This document shows positions 36,176 to 49,400 of a DNA stretch of 64,000 bases, piece by piece (within the stretch, counting starts at the first letter, position 1; every line of letters starts with the position of its first letter). Under the pieces are notes generated by a model. The model worked only from the letters and a program-made list of their open reading frames with translations. It was not told where the DNA came from and ran no database searches. The stretch lies in NCBI GenBank assembly GCA_032358255.1, contig JAULBX010025386.1, positions 186,001 through 250,000 on the forward strand, in the 5' to 3' direction. The position numbers were made by a program, and so were the translations under genes. The DNA is from Heterotrichella gracilis (lineage: Eukaryota > Sar > Xanthophyceae > Tribonematales > Xanthonemataceae).

Positions 36176-37931
36176 GCCAATGATTTGGGATATATTGACT
36201 CTCACCTCCTGCTGAGACAATGCCTCTTTAACCGTTGATATGAACTGTACAGTTGGGTGTATACATGCATGTGAGGTTTCTATCTTTTACATGATAATCG
36301 ATTATTGATGATCATCAATTGCTGTCTGGCAGAGGGCCAGGGTGGATGCGGGTGAAGCAGGAGGAAGGGGCGGAGCCCTGATGGATGGGGGATGTTGCAA
36401 GGATGATTTCTCGAAGCTTTAGGGGATTCAGGGGAGGAGTTGAACAAGAATGACTCAGTGAGATGACATGATGGGGATCCATGATGGGAATTTGAAGGTT
36501 GCTGGGGAGCAAATGCTCTCTGGGACTTTGGAAGGAGAAGGACCGTAAGGTCAATTGAAGCTGCTTCCTCTCCAGGGATGCAGTGGGCAAGCGGGACTCC
36601 TCACCTAGACAATTATAATTAGGAGGTCCTTGGACCAAACATGATGATGAAAAAAATTGTAGATGATGATTAAAGTTTTGCTGCCAATTTGCCAAAGCCA
36701 TATAATGTGCGCCGACAGCGTACTAGTTTGGGCTGCAGCGCATGCGCTATATAATACACCATGACAAGGTGCAGGGGCTTATCATACGAGTTGTACAGTG
36801 TCAGATGGCAACTACTCTGGTGTGACATTCAAACTGTAACAGGTTTCATGTGGAACACCAGTATTTTTTAAGGATTTTAAAAAGCTCAGACAAGTATACA
36901 CGGAGAGAGTGCATGCTGTCCACATTGCGCATGCCACATGCATGCATGTCTAGAGTACCTCTGTTGGCCATGCCAAGGTGCAGGCTGCTTGTGGCATGAC
37001 AAGACTTGGCGCATTGTGGCAGAACACGGTGATAAATTCCTTTCCTACAAATTTTGTTACGTGCGTCCATGTAAAGAACATCACATTGATGTGGCCACCG
37101 GTGTATGATCTTCTGTGGGTGTACCGTGTTTTTCAAAGAGACAGCAGCAGGCTTATTACTAATGCTTCTCCAACATGCCTGCTATGCTCGTGCCATTGCC
37201 AATGCCACTGCCAGGTTCTCAGTGGATGCATTAAGCTCTCGCATGCATGCCAAGCGCAAGCCATCCAATGTGCCTCACATAGCTCTTCTGGTGCCCACTG
37301 AAGCCATGCTGGGCCACCATACAGCCACACTGAAGCTGCGGTCCTTGAGCTTGAGTATATTCCAAGATCCAGCTCCAGCAGATGCTCCGCCAGCCTGATC
37401 AATCGACTCAGACTTGAGTATGGGCGGAGTGGACGCATGCCACTTATGTCAGAATGCACATGCTTGATCCGGCAATCGTGGGCCCTGGTTTGGGCCAGTT
37501 CTCCTGCAAGCAACCACATCGTATAGGGTTTAGGGTGAAATGTTAGGGTTTAGGGCCAGTTCTGATGCAAGCAACCACATTGTTTTGTGGTTAACAGGTG
37601 ATTAGCAGCATGCTGATTAGACAACACCACAATGACAGGTCATGTTGCAGGTGCATCACGAAATCGCAAACATGCAAGCAAGCATGACATGGGAACCTGT
37701 GCATGCAACATAATTGTGCAGCCATTTGAATACCAATCTCAGCCTTTGGGCACTGCGTATGCAGTCACCACTGTTGCCCTGTTGGCAATAGTAACCTTTA
37801 CCTGACATAAACCGGCACAATGAAGACACTCTTATGCAGTAACGCCCAATATTCTGCCATTATCCGCGTCATTGTTCACAACTTTGCACAGTAGGTATTG
37901 AGAAGCCCTGGCAAGGGTTTACAGCAGGTGT
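36176..37931. other. Convergent spacer
   Basis: Between the GTPase gene (+) and the Cys-rich gene (-). Contains a telomere-like tract at 37523-37556 (TAGGGTTTAGGG, interrupted) and several GCATGC-type palindromes near 36930-36950 and 37240. A minus-strand frame at 37519-37133 has no recognised domain. No gene supported. Confidence 0.45.
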
Positions 37932-40900
37932 TCACGACCAACCCACCTGGTATGGGAGCAGGCGCAGGCGTGTGCCCATGCAGTCCGCCGCTGTGCATCC
38001 CTTGTTGGCCACGCAGGAGCCGTCGCTTGTGCGGCAGCCAATGCACGGGAGGCAAGTGGAGGGGGCGTTCTTCCAGTCCTTGCGGAAGAAATCAGCGGGG
38101 CACTTGCTGTAGGGGAAAGCAGGGGAAGGGGGTTAAAATGAGTTGGATGTTGAAGGTGGGCAAAAGAGGGAGTTGACATGGTGAGGTAGGTGAAATACAT
38201 GTCTTCATAACCTCTTGTCTTCATAACCTGGCATGCCGTCAAGCGCACCTTGTGGCCTGCAGTTAAAAACAAAAGCAGATGCGTTATCACCAGCAAGAAT
38301 ATCCATGCTGCAACGTACTCTGCACTTCACGCAGCCACATCATGCAGTCCAGCGCATGCAGCCACATCACGTGGCCCACATGGCATCTGCGCTAGCTAGC
38401 AGGATATAATAATGAGTCCTAAACTGTTACAACAGCAGTTCAAGGGTTTTTACAATGGTCGAAACCCTTACGTGCACCCCTTTACTTGGTCGCACTCGGT
38501 GCAGCCCAGATCCTTTGAACAGCTGCCGCATGACTTCAGGTGTTTGCCCGCACGGGTGTAGAAGGAGCCCAGCGTGAGATACGAGCCCTTGGGGCATGAC
38601 GTGCATCCAGATGCGCCGTTGCACTTGCCTGTGCACCCTAGGGAGCTACAGGATGTGCACACGGATCCCAGCGCCGCGTTCTTGTACTGCACTTTCTGCC
38701 ATACGCACGCACAAGGGGTGTTAACGGGTGCCAGTGATTCAAATGGCAGCACAATGTCAACAACGATCAGGACTGGGGGGGAGGTGAGGGAAGGGTATGA
38801 CACATGGAAAGAGCGCCTTGGGGCACGACGGCAGCTGGTGACGCTGCTGCACTTGCCCGCACACCCCAGCAAGGCGCAGGGCATTCATATGGATGCCAGG
38901 GGCGTTATTGAGTCATTGGTATAACAGCTTTAGTTGTAAAAACGACACACCACATGATGTGCAATCATCGACTAGTCATCGCGCGCCACTACATACATGG
39001 TACACACCCGCTTTGTGGGTAAGGGTTTAGGGTTAGCATACCTCAATAGTATGACACGCACCAGCGTGAAGTTCAGGGTCGGTCTTGGAGTAGCATGTGC
39101 CGATATGTATCATGGTATAACTGGCTTGGAGTTCAGGGAAAAGGGTTAATGGTGTTGCTGCATGGTGTCGAGAGTTATTATATTCAGGGTACGCACCGGT
39201 TTGTAGTTGATGACAGGGGCAGTGAGGATGGACCCTGACTTGCATGCCAGGCAGCCAGCAGTTGGGGAGCAGTCGGCTTTGGAGGTGCTCTTGCAGTTGG
39301 CCCTGCATACACAGGACGTGCTCAGCCAATGCCACCCCAGTTTCCACTTTGGTGACTCCATTAAATGAATTTCCAGCTTTCACAGTTTTTGCATGCATCT
39401 TGACCATACTTGTTGAACCGGTCAAAATATTACCAGATCAAATTATTTAAGGGGTGCATTGGTCTACAATACCGTTGAACATTATCATGTTGGCGCCGGG
39501 TTGCAGTGCATGCCATTGTCAACCATGTTTGAAAACCACAATAAAGGGTTGCCGCACCTTTTGTCTATGCAGGAGCGGCACACTTTGAAGGATGGCGGCA
39601 GCAGCGGCTCAGACGAGGTCACCAGGGTGCTGCCTTGTGCGCATGTGGAGCAGCCAGTCACAGCGCTGGGCTTGGGGCACCTCGTCACCGAGCCGGCTGC
39701 GCAGAAGTTGTTGTTTGTCACCCTGCGGGGGCACTGTATGTGATCACTCCGCCTGGTGGTGGTGGTTCAGGCATGGGAAACCTTATGATTTGTTGAAGAC
39801 GGGTGTTGCATGCATTGTGGATTCAATCTTGGTCAATATGCTCCAGTACACATATGGCGCCCTGATGGAGAAAGAAGACTAAATTGGGGTTACAGGGCGC
39901 AATGTAATCTATTAGCTGGTTACAGGGTCATGTAGACAGTGCTTGCAATGTTTTTCAGTGTAAGCAAATGCCCTTACCAGAAGGGGATGCCGTGGTTGTC
40001 GAGTGCGCCTACCATGAAGTACCCTGGGAAGTTGGGCTGGAAAGGCTTGGGACCTGCATGGTTGGTATACATCCCAAATCAAACTGGATTGAAGGCAACA
40101 GTGGTTCAACGCCTTCGAACAATTAGCTGCAAAATCCCAGTTTTGCTGTTTAAATCGTGGATGTGGGTGTCAATTTATTTCTGCCCATTCCATCTTATAA
40201 CCTTGAGGCCATGAGATGAGCATGGATTGTGATTTTGGCTGCTGGGTGCAGGGTTCTTCCTTGGAGACCGGGAAATCACGAGCTACATCTAAATACTGGG
40301 ACAGATTGCTGACAGCATTCTAGGCAAGAGGGGGCAAACAAGCCTCATTTCAGTTGCCCTGACACTTTACACGTAATATAGCCTCTGCGACCCTCGGCGC
40401 ACCATCGCCATATTCAAAGCTGTAGTCCACCGCCGGTGAGGAGCTAGGGTTGTAGCGCGTGGATCCGGCTGGGCAGGAGGTGCACACCTTGCTTGTGCGG
40501 CAGGCAGACGCACCGCACCCCGCATCGGAGCACTTGATGCACGCCTGCAGCGTGAGGGGCACATTTTTAGGGTCTTGTATGCGATACAGTTGTTGCGCAC
40601 TGACCGTAGCAACACTGCTGGCGTGCAGTTGTGAATCACTTGTAATATGGTACTAAAAGTGTGTGAGAGTACTTTTTGAAGCGGGTCCAAATTGTACGCA
40701 GTAAAGGATAGAGTAAATGCCAGATATTTCTGTTTTAACAGCCCTTAAGAATGTATATATGTACCCACCTTGAGGGTGGCCCCGGGGACCTGATACACAG
40801 AGCTGGAACCCCCGCCAGTGATGAAGGTCTTGTCAAAGGCGACAGAGCCTGCGGGGCAGGCGGTGCACCCCCCCTGGCCGCACTTGCCCTTGGGGCAGTT

Positions 40901-41963
40901 GAGTTCAGAGCATTTGACACATGCCACGCTGTTACCTCTGCAACAAAAATGGGCATTGGAGGTTCTGTGAGCAGTGGTGGGGTATGGAAGAGTGAATCCG
41001 GGCTGAGCACATTTGCAACGCCTCACAAGCTTCAACTTGCCCGTCAAATGCTTTCACGTGTGCATGAGGTTGGAGGGTGCAAGAGCAGTTACAGTTCTCG
41101 CGTAGCCGCATTTCCCCGATTGAATGGGTGTTTAGGGTTTAGGGTTTAGGGTTATGGAGCAAGTGTCTGCAGGGTTCAGGCAGGGTTCCGGGCCACCCAC
41201 CTGTTGAACTGGTTGGGAAAAAGGTACTTGGTAGTGACCTTGATCTCACCAGACTTGCACTGAGCCGCCGCAGGAGTGGCAACGCCTGCACAGCGGCGGT
41301 GTGTCTAAGGGTCACTTGTGGTGTCACCACATGGAGATGTACAGCTCCACATGCATTGGGATATAAGGGATGCTGACTCAGCATTGCTGAGACGGGATTT
41401 GGGGAAACCATCCAGTGCGTGGCTTTTGCTTTGAAAATAACTAGCTGACGTACATAGCCCCCTGGAACAGCGCTGCTAGCCAGTACTCCTGAACGCATCA
41501 AGGCATGTAAACGGGCAGCATCACCTGACGCAGTGTCTGTAGAGCTGTGCCAAACTCCGATGCAACGAAGATGTACCCTCAGGCTCGCTATAGACTGCCA
41601 CGCCAGGGCATCAAGGCCTCAACCGCTCGGGGCAATGGGCATGCAACGCAAGGCTAGCCACAGCCCAACAGGCACTTGCACAGCTGGCGAGACATGAAAT
41701 GCATTGCCGGCATGGGGGTGGTGGCACACCCTGGTGAAAGGCTTGTTAAAGACTTTGTACCACATACACGGGCTTTGTTTGCCCTATGCACCCTGCGATG
41801 GCTGGCGGCCTGCCGATAAGGTGTTGTGGTGATGCCAGCATCAGTTGACTAGTACTGCAAGCATATTCGCAAGCTCCAACCAGCACCAACAGCAACTAAT
41901 GGCCTTGCACTGCCTACCTGCCACCAGGAAGCACGCCAGGAGTAGCGTAGACCCTCTCATCAT
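37932..41963 (-). CDS. Secreted cysteine-rich CxxC-repeat protein
   Basis: Ten exons: 41963-41918, 41285-41201, 40937-40769, 40544-40373, 40053-39978, 39722-39558, 39302-39197, 38695-38472, 38256-38212, 38106-37932; continuous frame, 420 residues. It starts with a clear signal peptide (MMRGSTLLLACFLVAG, then AATPAAAQ-like cleavage region). The rest carries repeated modules of the pattern CxxC..C.GKC...GCTxCPAGS, for example CVKCSELNCPKGKCGQGGC and CTSCSSLGCTGKCNGASGC. No transmembrane anchor is visible. The pattern recalls furin-like/GCC repeats and Giardia variant surface proteins, all disulfide-rich extracellular folds, but no true homologue was recognised. The function is unknown; cell wall, gamete surface or secreted matrix roles are guesses. 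The last exon may be spliced again at 37947 (CAG|GTGGGT) instead of stopping at 37932. Confidence 0.75.
38816..38884 (-). pseudogene. Frameshifted relic of a Cys-rich exon
   Basis: In the intron between exons 7 and 8 of the Cys-rich gene the minus strand reads CALLGCAGKCSSVTSC, close to the module CSSLGCTGKCNGASGC of the next exon. It then loses one base relative to the exon (CGTCGTGCCCCAAGG versus ACGTCATGCCCCAAGG), shifting the frame. A stop lies just upstream with no AG acceptor between. It is therefore a decayed duplicate rather than an exon. Confidence 0.6.
41131..41153. repeat. (TTTAGGG)3 in Cys-rich gene intron
   Basis: Three perfect consecutive TTTAGGG units, about 50 bases after the donor of exon 2 (gene on minus strand). 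This is the longest perfect telomere-type tract in the window. Confidence 0.9.
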
Positions 41964-43081
41964 AGCTGATGAAGCTCCGACACGTGTGACAAAAGTCGAG
42001 GAATGGTAGCTACCTGGCTATTCACCAGTACTCTCCTACGAACCTTCTTAAGCTCGCGTAGACAGCCTCGTTCTACCTATAGGTAAGCGAGGTACTGCAG
42101 GTGATACCTTGAGTTGATGCAACAACGTTGGGTGCTCACGGCTGCTGTGAGGATGGTTCCAGTGTGCATCATGCTCACCATGTCACAAAAGTTGTGCATC
42201 AGTGTGTGCCGCCGCAGCTGTGCGTGCCCTCCCTATGGACTGTGTGTCTCAAACATGCGTACCTGTGCGCTTGACGTCTCGAGAATAGTGCTGGACCCGG
42301 TGCAGGCTGTGCCTTTTCAAGGGTGATGTTGACTTGGCTTTTTTGTCGGATAACCCCAACATTTACCCTAGGGTAGGGTTTAGTGGTATGATGAAGCCTT
42401 CGGGGGGCCTTCATTGATGTGTGACAGACAACCAGAAAGCTGATTCGGCCACACCTTTGGACTGTGGACGACTTTGGTTTTGGTAAAAAATCCCCGCATG
42501 GCACCGCATTGTTGCTACTGTAGTCACCTGCGTGGACAGCTTAAACCCGTGCAATGCCTAGCGCTCTATTGAGTCTGACCAGGACGTTGCGTCTGTGCCT
42601 ATTACCCATAGCACTGCGCAGCCGTGGCACTCACAGGAAATCGCTGGGTGCAGGCTTCACTGGCAGGTGAGCCGGCAATGCATGCATGCCATCTTGTTGC
42701 AGATGTTTTATGCATGCATGTGCCCTTGTTAGCACAGTCGCAGTAACGCAGTTTGCCTAGAAACGTCATAGTTGCACTCCTACTCCCTGCTGCATTGCGC
42801 AGCCTTAGCCCCCATAGGACACCCACTGGAGCCAGTCCTTAGGTGCATGTGAGGTGCACCTACCGGCCTCCTGCTCAGTAGTTATGCACGCATGTATTGT
42901 GGTGGCGCGTGGAGGAGGAGAGAGCACAGCTGCTTTAACGTGACTACGTGAAACCTTGGCGGTGTCTGCTCAACTACATGTTTTCACATAACGCCTGTGA
43001 GAAGGATCTTTGAATTGCATTTCACTGTGTACCCCTGTGACTGGACAACCTTGTATCGATAGGTTGCACTGCAGCTGCACA
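41964..43081. promoter_or_regulatory. Divergent promoter region, Cys-rich gene and SDR
   Basis: 1.1 kb between two genes transcribed away from each other. It contains a telomere-like CCCTAGGGTAGGGTTTA at about 42366-42382 and GCATGC palindromes near 42679-42720. No core promoter motif or coding exon was recognised. Confidence 0.4.
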
Positions 43082-45508
43082 ATGAAGGACAGCGTGTACT
43101 TTGTAACTGGGAGCACGGATGGTATTGGCCAGCATACCGCCCGGCGCTTGGCAGCAACTGGTGCAACAGTTCTGGTACATGGCAGGTAGGGACGGCCACA
43201 GGTTTTAAGGGCGCCTTATCTGGTTTCAGGGTTTAAGCACAATTCCTTGTTGGATCATGGACGTGTCAACGTTGCCAGTGTTGCAGCCAGCTGCACGGTG
43301 AGCCCTGCCTTGGTATACCTCCCGCTCAGCCGCTCGGCCGTAGTGCGTGCACCAGGCACACCCTATCCACCCGCCTGTGGCCCTCAAATTCCACAGCGTT
43401 GACACCACCTGACTTTGCTGCATCTACCTGGCAGAGCAACGCCAGCGTTGCTCTGCCAGGGGGGTCAACTATTGTGTTTACGGCGGCAGTGTCAGTGGCA
43501 AACAGGGCATTCAAGGTGGCATGGCTGGGGTAGGGTACCGGTTTAGCGTTCAGGTAGTCTTGGATTGAGTTGAATGGCCCTGCCTGAGACCCTACATGCG
43601 GAAAGTGGTTCATGATTACCAGGTGCATGTGCAGCCATGTTAAACGCTTGGTACTATTCATTGCAGGACTGCAAAGCGGGTAGAAGACACCGTGGCAGGC
43701 ATCAAGTCTGCCACCGGCAATGACCAAGTGCATGGGTACTGCTACGACCTCTCATCATTAGACCAGATCAGGCAGCTGGCAGACGATGTGAAGCGATGCC
43801 ACCCCAAAATAGATGTGCTCATCAACAATGCAGGTGGGCGTCTATCACCCTCACTAGCATCTCCTTCGAGTCTCCTGGTTATTGTCATACACAGAATGGT
43901 ATAAGCAGGGCATCTTCACCGCTTGTGGAGTTTTAGGCACTTGTGCATGCATGTGTGTGGCTGCAATGTGGGCGCACACAAACCTTGTTGCGGTGTCTGG
44001 GTGAGGTGTGATCAGGGGTTTTCAGCCAGCCCCTGAAGCAGTCAATTAACACTTAGGGTTTAGGGTGCGCACCTGGTTGCCAAAAAGTGCGCGATGAGCG
44101 AGGTGGGCTCCTCGGCATACACCGTGGAGATGAGGTCTTTCACCCCAGTGGGCAGCAGCGTTAAAATCTTATTTCTTGGTTGTTTCAAACAATGTTTGCT
44201 CAATTATTGCTTTGTTTTTTCAGGTGTATTCGAGCAGTCCATGAAGAAGTCGGTGGATGGGTTTGAGATGACGTGGGCGGTGAATGTACTGGCTCCGTTC
44301 CTGCTCACCTCCCTGCTCCTGGACCGCATCACCAGGCGCATTGTGAACGTCAGCTCACTGTCTGCCTCCAGCCAGATTGACTTCAACAACTTGAACCAGG
44401 TAGGTGCTGCATTGGCTTGTGTCGAGGATGGCAGTGCTGGCATGTGAGTGGCAAATGGACGGTCCATTCGTGGTAACTTTGCACATAAGGTAGTTGGTTA
44501 CGTGCATTCCTGGTGACTTTTCGAGCATCGTGGATGGTAGCTCAGCAGTTCAGATCAGCAGGCAGCTTGCAAAGCCGGCGTAGAGCATACATCTTTATAT
44601 TTCAAATTCTACAATGGTAATGAAATGGCAATGAAAGAATAGAAGCAGAGAAAAAGGAAAGTGAAAAGAGGCATGGCGCCCCTGCAGGAGCGCGGTTTCA
44701 GCTCGCACAACGCCTACTCCCTGTCCAAGCTTGCCTCCATGCTGTTCACCTATCAGCTGGCGGAGCGACTGAAGCCACGTGGCATTACAGTCAACTGCCT
44801 GGACCCTGGCACCGTCAACACCAAGATGCTGTATGCGGGCTGGGGGCCCTGCGGCATTGATCTCAAGGTGGGTGCAATGTAAAGAAACACTAAAAATGTG
44901 CTGTAATGTAAATGCCGTACAGCCCTTGGGGTTGGGGTGCGGCCGGGCTTTCGGGACAATTCATTTTGTTCGGAGGTTGGGAGGTCATCAGTGTGAACCA
45001 GCTGCTGCATGCCGTGCGACTTTATCAAGGCAGCAGGCATCTGCTGTCTGGACAGATCTTCCTCTGGACTCTGATCATGCCATGAATGACATTTCGCCCC
45101 TATGATTGAGCCAGGTCAAACCTCCGCCAGGCACACTGTCCTATCTCAATGTTGTATACCTGAATTCGAGGTTCTTTTACAATGCCGTTGCATGCTATGC
45201 CTCACTGCAGCCCACCTACGAATTCAAACCGCTGCCACGGTGGGCGACCACCTTTGGCTAAAACCAATCATCTTTCTTTTTCCTAACTTGTGCATTGCAA
45301 ACATACAATACCTCAATTTTAACCACTGCAGGATGCCAATGACGAGTTCTTTCTTGCTACGGACCCATCCTTGGACGCTGTCACGGGGAAGTATTTCGTG
45401 TACAGCAAGCAGCGCCAGTCCCCCTCAGTGTCGCACGACAAGGCGGTGCAGAAAAAGCTGTGGGCGATAATGGAGGAGCAATCAGGGGCCAGCTACCCTG
45501 CCAATTAA
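43082..45508 (+). CDS. Short-chain dehydrogenase/reductase
   Basis: NAD(P)-dependent oxidoreductase of the classical SDR family. Five exons: 43082-43185, 43667-43833, 44224-44399, 44688-44867, 45332-45508; continuous frame, 267 residues. The cofactor motif TGSTDGIG (9-16) sits four residues after the start, with NNAG at 88-91, the active-site Asn at 111, Ser about 135 (NVSSLSASS) and the catalytic YSLSK (159-163). The arrangement resembles retinol dehydrogenase/RDH12- or WWOX-like and plant TIC32-like SDRs, but the substrate cannot be read from sequence. There is no N-terminal targeting signal; the protein begins right at the Rossmann fold, so it is probably cytosolic. Intron 2 holds a TTTAGGG tract (44052-44067). 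Confidence 0.93.
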
Positions 45509-46438
45509 TTATGGTGGTGTGGGTTGTGACATGCACATTTTTGCTTCAGCAGCACTAGCAGCTCGTCTTGTATACACTGCACCAGGGCGGTCGGATGGCA
45601 ACACGACTTGTAGGGTTTAGGGTTTGTGCAGCGCCGTTCCCCACAGTGCCGTATGGCAAGGCGGAACAAGAGAGGCAGATATTTTTTTAACGAGCTCCAC
45701 CAATTTATGTTTTGTAGTCGCGTTGGGTGTCATCGTGTTTAGTGCACTGGAATTGCTGGTATTGGGTTGGGTTGACTTCAACACTTGCAGTGCTTGGATA
45801 TTCCATTGATGTTGTTGCCTTTCTGTTAGGGTCAAAGGTTTTGTTTTAAACTAGGATGTGGATGTTGCATGCGCACTGCACGGCCTGCATCCATCCGGGA
45901 ATAATATTGTGATGTGCATGCACGGACATGACGTGATTATGGGAGAATTGGTACCATGGTACGATGGAATGGCGCCATTCCATGGCACATAAGCTATTAC
46001 TGAAAATAACTCAAAAGGATCATTGGATTGCAGCAATACCTAAAGTGGGAAGGAAGTGTGCAGCACTGCAGAGTAATCAGGCCTGAGTTCAGTTGTGGTC
46101 CAGTGGCGCACGTGGCTTTGTGCGGGTGTGGCCATGCTTCAAAAACTAACTGGCAATTTACAAGTGACCGACCAATTACAAGGGTGATATGTAGGCCATC
46201 AGAGCCAACAGTAGACACAAAGCTTTGAGAGCCAATTCTCTGGTGACATCAGCCCATCAGCAGCAAGGTGACGAAGAGTATCAATGTGGACGAGGCTGAG
46301 GACAACCCCCACATTCAGCGATTGTCAAGCTCTTGTTTCGGTTTGATAACAGCTCCCATGAAGCGTGAACGAGACCCCAAACACATATGCACACTCCTTG
46401 TGTTTACTTGCGATGGAGCGACCTTGAAACATCCAAGG
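45509..46438. other. Spacer SDR to DUF5054 gene
   Basis: Includes a TAGGGTTTAGGGTTT tract at 45611-45625 and the promoter region of the next gene. No coding exon recognised. Confidence 0.5.
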
Positions 46439-49400
46439 ATGGTGTCAGGTCGTCTCTTGCTGACAGCTGTTTGCTGCGCACTGGTGCTTGCTGTCTTGCC
46501 TGGACCTCACAGCTTCGTCGATTTCCTTTCCAAAAAATCGCGACGGATACATACGGTGCATGTCGTCTTCTCAAATCACCTGGTGGGATTCACATTTAGG
46601 GGGTAGCGACACATGCTCCGAGACCTATATGCATGCATGTGCCGCTATCGGGAACATCGTTAGGTGCAACATCGAAAGGATGCAACTTTTAATTAAAAAC
46701 AAAAGTTTGCCTTTGTGCTTTACAAATGTCACCATTGATGATCACCCTGTGTGTGTTCCCGTTGGGGTTTGGCAATCCCAAACCCTAAACCCTACATTCA
46801 TGCCCAAGGAGGGTCACCTGACGCCACTCTGTGTATCCAGGACATTGGGTTTGATGGGATAGACCCGCAGGTTGGCACAGATGACAATGTTATCAATACT
46901 TATTTTGATGTCTACTTTCCAAGGGCGGTACGTGTGGGTTATTTGCTCACATATCACAGCACACTTTGCTGCACTATGGAGCTTAAATGCTAACATATGA
47001 CCATTGCAGATCAAGTTGGCAAGGGAATTGAGGAGAGACCACCACTCGGAGCGGTTCATATACACCACTCAGGTGTGCTGCTATGCATATAACCTGCATA
47101 ACGCCACGCTGCTCTGCTGAACTGTACACCAGCCATAATTGTACCTAGAAAATGCACGGTTGTCTTTGTCATGAGAGCAACACAGTTCTTGGGTTGTTCA
47201 CCAATCTGATTAGCGTGCCTGTGCGCAGTCCTACTTGATATCTCTATACCTGGATTGCCCGACGCAGTTGGGGCTCCACTGTCCGGATGCGTCCCAGCAG
47301 GAGGTATGTGCAGCAATGCAATTGCTGTTTTCTATGCACCGGCGTGATGCACACTTGACAAGCACCACCTTGGATAGCAACATCAATAAGTGGTGTAAGC
47401 GCACAATGTAACTGTTCAGCAGTGCATGTGCAAGGCTGACTGCAAATCCAGAGATTTCATGTAGCAATTGTTTTTCATGGCAATTCATTACCAATTCATT
47501 ACCAGTAATTGTAATTAAAATGATTTATCACATGTTGCACACCCCATGAAAGGCCACAGAATGTAGGTACCTGGCTGCAGCATCGAACAAACCCTAAACC
47601 CTAAGGCCAAGGTCAGTGGTTAGATTGCCAACCCACGCACGCAGGACCTGAAGCAGGCAATCCGCGATGGGGACATCACATGGCATGCGCACCCTTTCAA
47701 CGGTCAGCCAGAGTTTTACGACATCGACCTCTTCGATTTTGCAACCAATCTCACGCACGAGCTGGATGATAGCTTTGGTTTACCACATAAACAGCTGATG
47801 AGTCAGGTAAGGCCAACCCATGACCTTGTGCTTTTGTTCTCTGCTGCACGAGGAAATACATTGCCGGGGTGATGAAGACTTCATTTCTGTGTGGTGCACC
47901 ATGATGGTCCTTCAATCGTTGGATTAATCATTTATATCGATGGAGTAACAATTAACATTTAAAATGTTACGTAACGTATAGTCTTATTACTATGTTTGAA
48001 AAACATTTATGAAATCCTGCAAGAAAATGTCAGCTGTTTGAAAAGCAACACCTGGATCTCTGAATGTATACTACGATCGGTGCAGCGGGATGTTCCCGGC
48101 ATGACCCGAGCAGCCATTCCTCTGCTTGCGGCCAGGGGAGTGAAAGCGTTGTCGGTGGGGGTGAATGGAGGCTCTGCTCCACCCGCAGTGCCCTGGTTCA
48201 CCCCTTTCATTTGGAGGGATGAGCATAGTGGGTCGCAGCTGGTTGCATTCTGGCATCCAGGTAAACGAACTGCTTGTGGATATGGGTCATGTGCTGTAGG
48301 GCCCTTCTGTTCCTACAGCTGATGATGTACATGTTCCCTACAGTTGCAACTTAATGGCATGCAAAGAATGAGGATTGTCAGACACACCTCTTTGGGAATT
48401 TTTGCAGGCGGCTATTCCGGGGATCCTGTTGATACTCGAGAGCAATGTGTGTCCACTCGGGGTTTTGACCATGCATTGTGTTTGTCGTGGCGCAGCGACA
48501 ACCAAGGACCGCCTGAAACAGTGGACGAGGTAGGTTAACAGCTAAGAAGCTCTGGCTCTGAGACTGTTGCTCTCTGCAGCTGTTCAATATAGGTGGAAAT
48601 TCTGTTCTCATGTGTGATGGTATGCCTGAGTGCACGTTGTAATACCCTGTTGATCCTGCCGTGTTTGACATGATCATGCCTTGCTTGTGTGGGCTTGCAA
48701 CATTTCGTTACTGGTAACAAATATGGATTTGAAACCGTATAAACCCGGTCCCAGGTCCTAGATGTGTTGAATCGGGTCAAGGCCGATTTCCCCAAGGCCT
48801 TGGTCAAGGCCTCCACGTTTGAAGACTTTGTCGGACCGCTTCTGAAAGCAGCTCCCAAGCTGCACCTGCCCGTTGTCACAAAGGAGATTGGGGACACCTG
48901 GATCCATGGCATTGGGAGCGATGTCAAGAAGACTGCGCAGTTCAAGGAGCTGCTGCGGGCGCGAACTGCCTTCAGGGATCAGTACAAGGAGCCCTACTTC
49001 AAGGAGTTCCATCGGCTGCTGCTCAAGGTCGGAAATAATATTGTTGAATAATACGCAGCCTGGGTCAGATGGAATACCCGCCCACTTGCGTGGCTGGCAG
49101 TTTTATGGGGCATGCCCTTTTTTTAAATTCTAATCCCCACTCTTCAATTCCAATCCTGCTTGTGCACAATGCACTCCATATCTCCCTGGAAGGGGTCATT
49201 CCTCGTAGCTAGTGACACTTCAGAAATTGCACACAACCCTGCTCTGCTGCGTCTGTTGCTGCGATGGACCTGGCAGCGTGCATGGACACATCACCGAGCT
49301 GCACCACGGTGATGCCATCACCCTGTTGCTGCTGTTGCAGGTTGCAGAGCACACATGGGGCCTGGATGTCAAGAAATGGCCCGGTGATTGGGAGCATTGG

